Below, piece by piece: positions 30,894-39,176 of a stretch of 64,000 nucleotides of DNA (positions within the stretch are counted from its first letter, which is position 1; every line of letters begins with the position of its first letter). The position numbers and the translations under genes are program-made. Under the pieces are notes generated by a model. That model was not told the DNA's origin, ran no database searches, and saw only the letters and a list, made by a program, of their open reading frames with translations. The DNA is taken from contig CACJZT010000004.1 in NCBI GenBank assembly GCA_902598015.1, positions 1-64,000 on the forward strand. Direction: 5' to 3'. Source of the stretch: an uncultured Pelagibacteraceae bacterium (GTDB lineage Bacteria; Pseudomonadota; Alphaproteobacteria; Pelagibacterales; Pelagibacteraceae).

Positions 30894-31121
30894 CTATAAG
30901 TTTTCTAATATAAATAAAAATGACATGGTCAAAGCTTGATGGTACTTTTCATCCGTAAGAAAAGTTACAAAAAAGTTATCTTTTTCTTTACAAATGTATT
31001 GTTCTTTTTTGTTGATTATTTTGTCATTTATGACATCTGCTTCAGCATAATATTTACAATCACTCTTTGCCAAGACAGAACTTGTTAATAGAAAGAAAAT
31101 TATTACAAATCTTTTGACCAT
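30894..31121 (-). CDS. Hypothetical secreted small protein
   Basis: 75-aa ORF with signal-peptide-like N-terminus MVKRFVIIFFLLTSSVLAKS. Confidence 0.45.
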   Translation of the reverse strand: MVKRFVIIFFLLTSSVLAKSDCKYYAEADVINDKIINKKEQYICKEKDNFFVTFLTDEKYHQALTMSFLFILENL

Positions 31122-31423
31122 AACTTCTCTTTCTTTTGTTGTGATAACTCAAATTGTATTTGATTAAGAATGGCATCCATTAAATCAAAAAATGCTGATT
31201 GAACTTCTTGTTCAAATACTTTTTTTTGACATTCACTATTACATTGTGTCAAATTATGGGTAAGTGTTTGTTTGTAATACTCATTACTCTTGCCAAATGA
31301 GTGGGTAGTAAAGGTAATTAAAAACAAAAATAAAATTGTTTTAATTATTTTCATAATTATCCTCCTTAGTATATTTTTCAATTGTTTTTTTATAATCGTA
31401 AAAATCCAAGGTATCAGCTTCAA
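31103..31423 (-). CDS. Hypothetical secreted small protein
   Basis: Signal peptide MKIIKTILFLFLITFTTHSFG from an internal ATG is a likelier start than the track start. Confidence 0.45.
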   Translation of the reverse strand: MKLIPWIFTIIKKQLKNILRRIIMKIIKTILFLFLITFTTHSFGKSNEYYKQTLTHNLTQCNSECQKKVFEQEVQSAFFDLMDAILNQIQFELSQQKKEKLWSKDL

Positions 31424-31544
31424 GTTTACATAATTTTTTAATAATTATATTTTGAAGTCTCTCTAATTTTTCATCACTTAGTTTAGACATTTTATATTCA
31501 AACTTATTTCTAAACTTAGAAATGGGAATTTCTTTCTGTTTCAC
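31341..31544 (-). CDS. Hypothetical 67-aa protein
   Basis: Highly charged small ORF upstream of the secreted small ORFs. Confidence 0.35.
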   Translation of the reverse strand: MKQKEIPISKFRNKFEYKMSKLSDEKLERLQNIIIKKLCKLEADTLDFYDYKKTIEKYTKEDNYENN

Positions 31545-31660
31545 ATCTATTATGTAGTTATTTTATCCTGTAACACCTAGTGTAAAATAAATTAATATTT
31601 TTCACTTAGTAAATTAAAGCTTTTTAAGCTTATGATTATAAATTAAGATAACAAATTATT

Positions 31661-32116
31661 ATGACTAAAATAAGAGAACCATTATCAATTGAAAAAATTT
31701 TGACAGATTTGATCGGTAAATTAAAAGAAAATGAAATTAAAGAATTTACGGGAAAATCAATTTCTCATTTTAGAAAATGCAGTGATCCTGATGATAAAGA
31801 TCATAACCTTCACTTAGCTGATGCTATTAAACTTGATATTCTCTCGTTAAGATCACAAAATGGTAGTCCTTTTTTAGACAATATTGAATTAATTATTGAC
31901 CAAGAATTTAATGAATTAGAAAAATTAAAAGATGTATCCAGAATATTAAATAATATTGGTGGCAGAATTGGAAATTTAATGGATGTAACAGAGCAAGCAA
32001 CAAGTCCTGAAAGTCAAAAAGGTGCTGAAATATCTAGTAAAGAAAAAGATAACATATTTAAAGCAATATCTGAAGTAGAAGAAAAAATTGCTAAATTGAA
32101 ACTTTCAGTAAAATAA
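31661..32116 (+). CDS. Hypothetical; possible phage CII-like regulator
   Basis: TGKSISHFRKCSDPDDKDHNLHLADAIKLDILSL resembles HTH-containing CII-type proteins; weak. Confidence 0.45.
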   Translation: MTKIREPLSIEKILTDLIGKLKENEIKEFTGKSISHFRKCSDPDDKDHNLHLADAIKLDILSLRSQNGSPFLDNIELIIDQEFNELEKLKDVSRILNNIGGRIGNLMDVTEQATSPESQKGAEISSKEKDNIFKAISEVEEKIAKLKLSVK

Positions 32117-32130
32117 ATTAAATTTTAAAA

Positions 32131-32826
32131 ATGAAAATAGATATTTATGGAAATGGTGCTGAAATTGTAATTGGTAAGTTGTCCCAAAAACAAACTGAAA
32201 AAATTTTTCCACTTCTCTCTAAAAAAGATGATGGAATAGATGAAACGGAGTTTGAAAGAATTATGGAAAAACCATGGAATGAAATTGATAATATTTTTCA
32301 TTGGAGTGGAGCTTTTGGAGGAAATTATGGATTTTATCTTACAAATGAAAAAGAGGAAGAAATTAAACCTGAAGGTACATTAAGTTTTAACTTTGATGAT
32401 GATGATTGCTTTACAAATAATAATAAAAATGGAATAGACAATTATCAAGTAGGAATAAATAAATTTAATCCTTACATAGATAAAATGTTTCTGTCTGGAC
32501 GCAGTAAAGATGTCACTGACGAAATGAAAAAATTTGCAGAAAACAGTGGGGTTATTTTTATGTGCGTTAGTCAAGAAAAGGGGCATTGGGGAAGTTTTGA
32601 ACTGAAAGATAATTTTGATGTAAAAAAATTAGTACCAAAAATAGCTTGTCCTGAAGTTGGTTTATATCATGAATGTCTTTATGGTTTTTTATACGATGGT
32701 AAAGAAGTTGAAGTTGAATTTACTGGAGATACTATAGGTAAAACAAGAACTTTTTATTTAATAGAACCAACCTATACTGATGATGGTCAAATTTCTTATG
32801 ATATAGCTGATGAATGGTATATGTAA
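32131..32826 (+). CDS. Hypothetical protein sharing a domain with the C-terminus of the DUF4116-type protein
   Basis: AEIVIGKLSQKQTEKIF vs AGKVVFGKLDKKQEESFY, with similar downstream layout. Confidence 0.6.
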   Translation: MKIDIYGNGAEIVIGKLSQKQTEKIFPLLSKKDDGIDETEFERIMEKPWNEIDNIFHWSGAFGGNYGFYLTNEKEEEIKPEGTLSFNFDDDDCFTNNNKNGIDNYQVGINKFNPYIDKMFLSGRSKDVTDEMKKFAENSGVIFMCVSQEKGHWGSFELKDNFDVKKLVPKIACPEVGLYHECLYGFLYDGKEVEVEFTGDTIGKTRTFYLIEPTYTDDGQISYDIADEWYM

Positions 32827-32832
32827 TTTGAT

Positions 32833-34872
32833 ATGAATTTTAATTCTTTAGTTTGGTATTCTTCATTAGCAATAGGTGATGAAAAAAATAGTTATGTAGC
32901 TGATTTTCTTAATAAAAGTTGCGAACTTATTAATGAAGAAATTAATGAAGAGATAAAAGAAAAAAAACTTCCTATTAATTTTAAAATTGATTTTCTACAC
33001 ATACCAAAGGGTGAAGATGGAGTTAATTTATTAAATAATAAATTAACTAGTTATACAAATCCTATATTTACAAACGGTCACTCAATTCCAAAATACAACC
33101 CTTCTATTATTGAGAATATAAAAGATAAAAGTTTCTTTTATTTTCCTCAAAATATAACTCATGCAAGTTACAATAAATTTGAAGAAAATATTAAAAAAAG
33201 GATTTTCAAAGTAGGTAGAGCTGACCAACCAGCAAAGTTAGCGTTTATAGATAATGAAATAAAAAAACATTCTTCATCTAAAGTTTATTTTTTTCATCAA
33301 GAATTAAGATTATCTGAAAAAATGTTAGCTAATCACAAAGATAATGTAAATTTTACTAGCATTTCATTAAAAGATATTGATGAAAAAGATTTAGATCAAA
33401 AAATTAAATCTTACCTTGATGAAATAAAACCTAAAGATTTAATTATACTTGATTTGAATTTAAAGGTTTTCAGACCAATATTTAATTACTTAAACAACAA
33501 TAGTCTTTCAAACAAAGTTATTAATACATTTGGAACCATTGAAAATAGGTTTGAAAAAATAAGTTTTAACTTAATTCAATTAATAGGAAATCATGGGATT
33601 CCTTCAGTTTCTATTGAGGATTTAATGTCTAAGATCTATGGTGAAAATGTAACACCAACAGATAAAGCTTTACTATTAGAGAGCACATTTAGATTAGAAA
33701 TTCCTATTTTAGCATTTCAGACTTTAAAGAAATGTATCAATTCAGGATTAACAAATATTGAAGATCAAAATATTTTAGAAACTTTATTATCTTTTAATAA
33801 TGATAGTGATGTATTTGTTGGAAAACGTATTCAATATGGATTTAATCAATCTAATGAAAATATTTTAAAGGAAAATTATGCTTATACTTTTCCAAATTCT
33901 CTTCAAAACGAAAAATATAAAATTCCAAAAATTCTACACCCATCTCAGTTTTCAACAGTAAATGGTAAGATTCAACAATTTAATACTGTATATAATTATA
34001 TAGATGTACTTAGAATAACTAATATAGATATAAAAGAAAAAACATGGACTGCAGAATTTTATTTAGACCTTGTATCTCAGTCAGATGATCCTCTAAATCA
34101 AGTTATCTTTAATAATTTATCTTCAACAAACGATAAATTTACGTCTAAGGAAATTTGGAGAAGAAAAGATGAAGACGATTATAATACAGTTAGATATTAT
34201 ATAGTTGCTAACTTTGATTTTTTAGCAATTGCAGATAATTATCCTTTTGATTGGCAAAGTGTTTATATTTCGATGACACTAAAGGATAATTCGAGACATA
34301 TCCTGCAACCAATTCCATTAGAATTAGTAGATGATGAATTTGATATTAATGAGTGGCATATCGAAAATGCTTTCTCTGGTATAAAATATAAGAAAAACTT
34401 TTTATACAAAGATACTGATCTTAAAAAGACAGTTACTGTATCAAGTGAAAATAGATTAGGTTGGACTTTAAGAAGAAAAAATACTGCAACTTTATTTAAA
34501 ATTGGAATTCCAATGTTCTTCTTAACGTTTTTGGTCTATTACTCTGTATTTTTAGGTTTTGATAAATCAGGAGAAAGTATAGGAATTTTAACAACAACAT
34601 TCTTATCGGCAATTGCTTTATATTTTTCAGTAGAGAAGCCTGAACCAAAAAAATTAACAATTATTGATATTATATTTATTTGGTTTTATATTGTGAATGG
34701 TTTTACCATCACCGCATTCAGTTTATCTTCATTAATTACTGAAAAAATTCATTATTATACGAGTGGATTTTTAAAATTTGTTATTCCTATATCATTAATT
34801 AGTATAGCAATTTATTTATATAAAAGAGTTCAAAATAACAGAAAAGATATAATCTTAGATAGAGATCTATAA
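32833..34872 (+). CDS. Predicted periplasmic-binding-protein-like / pentameric ligand-gated ion channel (Cys-loop superfamily) fusion
   Basis: C-terminus: NYIDVLRITNIDI...YYIVANFDFLAIADNYPFDWQSVYISM...EWHI...LRRKN + four TM segments (IGIPMFFLTFLVYYSVFL / SIGILTTTFLSAIALYFSV / LTIIDIIFIWFYIVNGFTITAF / FLKFVIPISLISIAIYLYK) in pLGIC order. N-terminus resembles type I periplasmic-binding fold (FKVGRADQPAKLAFIDNEIKKHSSSKVYFFHQE). Confidence 0.8.
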   Translation: MNFNSLVWYSSLAIGDEKNSYVADFLNKSCELINEEINEEIKEKKLPINFKIDFLHIPKGEDGVNLLNNKLTSYTNPIFTNGHSIPKYNPSIIENIKDKSFFYFPQNITHASYNKFEENIKKRIFKVGRADQPAKLAFIDNEIKKHSSSKVYFFHQELRLSEKMLANHKDNVNFTSISLKDIDEKDLDQKIKSYLDEIKPKDLIILDLNLKVFRPIFNYLNNNSLSNKVINTFGTIENRFEKISFNLIQLIGNHGIPSVSIEDLMSKIYGENVTPTDKALLLESTFRLEIPILAFQTLKKCINSGLTNIEDQNILETLLSFNNDSDVFVGKRIQYGFNQSNENILKENYAYTFPNSLQNEKYKIPKILHPSQFSTVNGKIQQFNTVYNYIDVLRITNIDIKEKTWTAEFYLDLVSQSDDPLNQVIFNNLSSTNDKFTSKEIWRRKDEDDYNTVRYYIVANFDFLAIADNYPFDWQSVYISMTLKDNSRHILQPIPLELVDDEFDINEWHIENAFSGIKYKKNFLYKDTDLKKTVTVSSENRLGWTLRRKNTATLFKIGIPMFFLTFLVYYSVFLGFDKSGESIGILTTTFLSAIALYFSVEKPEPKKLTIIDIIFIWFYIVNGFTITAFSLSSLITEKIHYYTSGFLKFVIPISLISIAIYLYKRVQNNRKDIILDRDL

Positions 34873-34948
34873 ATAATTTTTTGCTCAATTTAAAAATAGT
34901 TTCACTTATGGTAATCTGAAAGAAAAAATTATAAATGAAGGAGAATAT

Positions 34949-35287
34949 ATGGGATTTAGATCATTATTTACAAAAGGAGTTGCACTAACTTCAGCAGGAC
35001 GTACAAGTCAACACTCTAGAAAAGCATCTTCTTATGCCAAACAAGCAATTAATTGTTTTAGACAGGCAAAATCACTTAAAGCTGAAAAAAAAATAGATAA
35101 AATGTTAGATGGTTTAAATCATCTTTCAAACTCTGTCTTGGAAGTATCTGATAGTGTTACACCAATTTCTATGATGAATGCAACTAGCGCTCTTCTAGCA
35201 GACAATATTCAAAAAATGATAAATCAAAGTCAATTAAATATCATCAATACTCTTGGAAATAAAAAAATAAAGAAAAAAAGTAAATGA
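34949..35287 (+). CDS. Hypothetical protein, 112 aa
   Basis: ORF preceded by AAGGAG-type ribosome-binding sequence; no family recognised. Confidence 0.5.
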   Translation: MGFRSLFTKGVALTSAGRTSQHSRKASSYAKQAINCFRQAKSLKAEKKIDKMLDGLNHLSNSVLEVSDSVTPISMMNATSALLADNIQKMINQSQLNIINTLGNKKIKKKSK

Positions 35288-35333
35288 CTTTCACAGAGTG
35301 GGACAATGCTTTTGCTGATTTATCAAATGTAAC

Positions 35334-35984
35334 TTAATTTTTAGATAAATATTTTCTATTTATAAAATTATAATTTAAATGTTCAGGATTAATCTTATTT
35401 TTCATAAAATCATTAAAAAGTTGGTTATCTTCAGGATAAAGCAACCATAAAAAATTTTTACCGTATTTTTCTTCGATCTTTTTTTCATATAAATGGAATG
35501 AATAGATAACTTGTGAGGTTAAGCTAATTGGAGCTGATTTTAAATCATTGATAAAGCGTTTAATTCCTAAACTGGTGAAATTAGCAGGTGTAAAGGGTGA
35601 TCCATGTAAACCTGGTGCAAGTATTTCACTTTCTTTAGAAGATCCATACACAGTTTGAATAGCCTTTTGATATTTATTTTCAGAAAAATTTTTTTTAAAA
35701 ATATATTTAGCAACATCTTTCGTGAGTTGGAAATAATAAGGCCAACGAACTAATTTAATTTTCTCTTTTAAACATAATTCGTTTTTCCTTAAATCGCGCT
35801 CATGATTTGCAACTTTATCATAATGATCTGGACCATCATATTCAAAAGCAATTTTATCATCAGGAAAATATATATCTAAACTAAATCTAGCAAGCTTATG
35901 TTCTGATACATTATTTTTTTCTAAAAAAAGTTGAGATATGAATTTTAAATTTTTTGCAGTCATTTCTGCATTTTTTTTTTTCAT
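35334..35984 (-). CDS. DUF559/Vsr-like restriction-endonuclease-fold protein
   Basis: FSLDIYFPDDKIAFEYDGPDHY...HERDLRKNELCLKEKIKLVRWPYY. Confidence 0.65.
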   Translation of the reverse strand: MKKKNAEMTAKNLKFISQLFLEKNNVSEHKLARFSLDIYFPDDKIAFEYDGPDHYDKVANHERDLRKNELCLKEKIKLVRWPYYFQLTKDVAKYIFKKNFSENKYQKAIQTVYGSSKESEILAPGLHGSPFTPANFTSLGIKRFINDLKSAPISLTSQVIYSFHLYEKKIEEKYGKNFLWLLYPEDNQLFNDFMKNKINPEHLNYNFINRKYLSKN

Positions 35985-36002
35985 AAGAATTTAATTAAGT
36001 AT

Positions 36003-37595
36003 TTAAAAATATTTCCCTTCACCATTATAACTAGAATATAATTTTTTCATTTCTCCATTTTTTACTTCAATAACTGTTATTAGATCATCATAACCTCGAT
36101 CAACCAATTCAGCATCTAAGAACTCTTGTAAAGATTCTCCTTTGTAAACGCAATCAATTATAATATTAAAATCGTGATTTCCGTATCTTTCGTGCTCAAT
36201 CATCCCTGGAAGTCTAACAGGTACTGATATCTCTTGAAATTGTTCAGTGTCAAATTCTTCTTTATCTTTAAGTTCAAATTCAAATTGAATGGATGCTTTT
36301 GATAAACTTAATAAAGTTAAATATAAACCATCCTCATATTTATCATTTTGTTTTGGAATTTGTATTTTATCATCGTCAAAAACAATTATACCCTCATTAC
36401 CTTTATCACCGTTTTCACCATAATTAAATACACCTTCATATTCTTTTGCAGCAAGACCTCCATAGGCTAAATTTTGTAGATCTTCACCCATATCTTCTTT
36501 GTTTGAATATTTTTTATAAAATGACTCTTCCTGCTTTTTGTCTAACTTACCAAAAACAACTTTACCTGCAGGCTCTGTTTTGATGTATATTTCTTTGTTT
36601 ACTTTTAAATCCTTCTTAAACGATTTGTCAGCAAATTGAATTGCACTTTCATCTTGTGCTATTGCAGCATCGACAATCTCTTTGTCTTTTTTTAAACTTT
36701 CATGTGCAAATTTTAAATTTTGACCACTAATTTTCACTAATTCTAAAATAAACTCTTTATCTTTAATTAAATTTTCATCAACGATATATTCAAGGGCATC
36801 AGTATGATATTGTCTTACAGCTTCAATAATAATATCTTTATCATATTTTAAATTATCATCTGCATAATTAAATGCATTACCAGCTTTTTTTACTGCCTCT
36901 AAAACAATCTCTTTATTTTTTTTGAATTTATCATCTACGTATTCTAGGGCAGAACCGTATTGTTTTACTGCTTCAAAAACAATTTCTTCATCTTTTTTAA
37001 AACTATCATCAGCAAATTGAATAGCCGAACCCTCACATTTTACTGCAATTAAAACAATCTCTTTATTTTTTTTAAAACTATCATCTACGTATTCAAGAGC
37101 ATAACCATCTTTTTTTACAGCTTCTGAAACTATCTGATTATCTTTTCTAAACTCCTCATCTGCATATTGTATAGCTGAACCATATTGTTTCACAGCCTCT
37201 AAAACTATTTCTCTATCCCTTTTGAACGCATCATCCGCATACTGTAGTGCAGCGCCATGTCCTTTAACCGCTTCTAAAATAACCTCTCTATCCTTGGTTA
37301 AACTTTTATCTGCATATGAAATAAGTGTTCCATCAGTTTTAATTGCCTCAAGAACTATTTTTTTGTCTTTTTTAAAAATTTGATCTGCATATTCAAGTGC
37401 ATAACCGTTGTTTTTGATAGCTTCTAGGACTATTTCTTCATCTTTTTTTAAACTATCATCTGCAAACTGAATTATTGTCCCATTTTGTTTTACAGCTTCT
37501 AAAACTATTTCTTTATCTTTTTTAAATTCATCAGATAAATTCTCTAATTCATAACTAGACGATTTGACTATTTCTAATGCTTCTTCTTTTTTCAT
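36003..37595 (-). CDS. DUF4116-type repeat protein (12 x 25 aa) with distinct C-terminal domain
   Basis: Repeat consensus KKDKEIVLEAVKQxGxALQYADDSF repeated 12 times in register plus degenerate N-terminal copy. Confidence 0.85.
   Translation of the reverse strand: MKKEEALEIVKSSSYELENLSDEFKKDKEIVLEAVKQNGTIIQFADDSLKKDEEIVLEAIKNNGYALEYADQIFKKDKKIVLEAIKTDGTLISYADKSLTKDREVILEAVKGHGAALQYADDAFKRDREIVLEAVKQYGSAIQYADEEFRKDNQIVSEAVKKDGYALEYVDDSFKKNKEIVLIAVKCEGSAIQFADDSFKKDEEIVFEAVKQYGSALEYVDDKFKKNKEIVLEAVKKAGNAFNYADDNLKYDKDIIIEAVRQYHTDALEYIVDENLIKDKEFILELVKISGQNLKFAHESLKKDKEIVDAAIAQDESAIQFADKSFKKDLKVNKEIYIKTEPAGKVVFGKLDKKQEESFYKKYSNKEDMGEDLQNLAYGGLAAKEYEGVFNYGENGDKGNEGIIVFDDDKIQIPKQNDKYEDGLYLTLLSLSKASIQFEFELKDKEEFDTEQFQEISVPVRLPGMIEHERYGNHDFNIIIDCVYKGESLQEFLDAELVDRGYDDLITVIEVKNGEMKKLYSSYNGEGKYF
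36620..37535 (-). repeat. Tandem 75-bp (25-aa) coding repeats, about 12 units
   Basis: Counted from the translated ORF; boundaries approximate. Confidence 0.8.
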
Positions 37596-37625
37596 AATTT
37601 TTATTCTTGAACCATATTTTTTTTT

Positions 37626-37871
37626 CTATTTATCTTCCCAAACAATTTTATTATTTTCATCCATAATCCTTATTTCATCTCTTTCGGTTGCCAAACAATC
37701 ACTTTTTGCATTAAAATTTATTACAATTTCATCATCATAATCCTCATTTTCAAGGGTACTCCATAATTCATCAAGATTTTTTGCCTCATATTCAAGTGTA
37801 TGTTCTACAATTTTGTTTTCATTTTCATTTTCATAAGATGAACTGTATTTAAAAGTCACGAAAAATTTCAT
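37626..37871 (-). CDS. Hypothetical acidic protein, 81 aa
   Basis: ORF in tight same-strand cluster; no family recognised. Confidence 0.55.
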   Translation of the reverse strand: MKFFVTFKYSSSYENENENKIVEHTLEYEAKNLDELWSTLENEDYDDEIVINFNAKSDCLATERDEIRIMDENNKIVWEDK

Positions 37872-37872
37872 T

Positions 37873-38577
37873 TTAATTTTTTTTTAACTCAATATTACTT
37901 AATCTAAGAATTAATTGATATTGGTTTTTATTTATTCTGCCATCTAAAAATCCTCTATATGGACTTCCATTTGTTTGAAAAATTAATGGTTCCTTGCCTG
38001 ATTTACCACCTCCTAAAAACATTAAACTTTTTTTATTATCCAATGTTTTTGCCATGTCATACAAAAATTCAAAAGTTAAACCGTCAGTGTGTCTTAGTTG
38101 AATACTTTTATTGATTACAAATTTTTTTAATATTTCTTCTCTTTTAAAAAACTTACCAGTCCATTTAAGGGGAGGAGTATCATCTCTTACATTTGGTACT
38201 TTTTCTTTAGGATCCTGTTTTTTTATCTCTTTTCCATCTTTATTGAATAAAACTTCTTTAATCTTTGGAGGTGAATAGAGAATTTCATTATTTGAGTTAA
38301 ATAAAATTCTATCTGCATCTCCTATAAATTTACCTGCATATTCAATGTCAACATCAACATCATTTTTTAAAATATTTTCTGCTAGTTTAGATTTGTATTT
38401 TTTAATTAAACTTTCTTCAGAAGTTTCATCTGAGCTAATAAGTAATCTAGAATTCTTTATAGATTTACCTTTGTAAGCAAGCTTTGGATCATTTTCTTTT
38501 ATCAAAGATACAAATCTAACATTTGCATCTCTCTTTTTTTCGTTTGATATATGTATTTCTTTTAAAGCTACTGTCAT
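37873..38577 (-). CDS. Hypothetical protein, 234 aa
   Basis: Same-strand cluster; start overlaps stop of 38577-39176; C-terminal EPLIFQTNGSPYRGFLDGR segment. Confidence 0.65.
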   Translation of the reverse strand: MTVALKEIHISNEKKRDANVRFVSLIKENDPKLAYKGKSIKNSRLLISSDETSEESLIKKYKSKLAENILKNDVDVDIEYAGKFIGDADRILFNSNNEILYSPPKIKEVLFNKDGKEIKKQDPKEKVPNVRDDTPPLKWTGKFFKREEILKKFVINKSIQLRHTDGLTFEFLYDMAKTLDNKKSLMFLGGGKSGKEPLIFQTNGSPYRGFLDGRINKNQYQLILRLSNIELKKN

Positions 38578-39176
38578 TAAATCATCTCAAAATCTAAATC
38601 GTTATCTTCAAATTCTTCTACTTCTTCAGGAAGATCCTCACTTTTTTCCCCTACCCAATTACAAGTAGTTTTCCGCCCAATTAAAGCAAAATAATCTTTT
38701 TCACCTTTTAAGATAATTCCATCCTCAAGTTTAAAATCAGCATAATAATTGAATGGAAAACTAAAAACATCTCCTTTGTCTAACTTTAATTTTAAATCTT
38801 CATCAAAATCTTTTGGTTCTAGATGATATACAGAATTAACCTTTAAGTTTAATGCTTCTTCAATAGATGTCGAGGTTAAGTCTACTTCTTTACCAAGTGT
38901 AGATTCTTCTTTTTTAACTTTTTTGCCATCATCATTAATTGCCTCTAATTCTTTTTTTTCAACAAAATTACCTTTATGATCTAAATAGCTGCTACTTATA
39001 TCACTACTAACAAATACAATACCTGTTTCTTCCTCTAAATTAGCTTTTGAGCACTCTTTTCCTTTCTCATCTAAAAATAATCTTTTTTTAAATCCATAAA
39101 GTTTTTTTCTATCAATTTTAGATATTCCAAAAGTAGATTTGTTTTTATTAAGATTAAGAATTAATTCACGCGCCAT
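38577..39176 (-). CDS. Hypothetical protein, 199 aa
   Basis: Same-strand cluster; LDEKGKEC, YLDHKGNFVE, FSFPFNYYADF segments; overlaps the ligase-like gene by 11 bp. Confidence 0.65.
   Translation of the reverse strand: MARELILNLNKNKSTFGISKIDRKKLYGFKKRLFLDEKGKECSKANLEEETGIVFVSSDISSSYLDHKGNFVEKKELEAINDDGKKVKKEESTLGKEVDLTSTSIEEALNLKVNSVYHLEPKDFDEDLKLKLDKGDVFSFPFNYYADFKLEDGIILKGEKDYFALIGRKTTCNWVGEKSEDLPEEVEEFEDNDLDFEMI

Noticed and set aside
31545-31660. AAGCTTTTTAAGCTT palindromic stretch as operator
   Set aside because: Short AT-rich near-palindrome expected by chance in this composition.
36620-37535. 75-bp repeats as a non-coding satellite or CRISPR
   Set aside because: Repeats are in frame inside a 530-aa ORF and conserved as protein units.
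38577-39176. Possible Ku-like protein next to the ligase (GKEC..., GNFVEKKELEAI vs Ku-type GxYVxLxxEEL)
   Set aside because: Only a few short loosely similar segments, no full Ku layout; would need structural comparison before claiming an NHEJ system.
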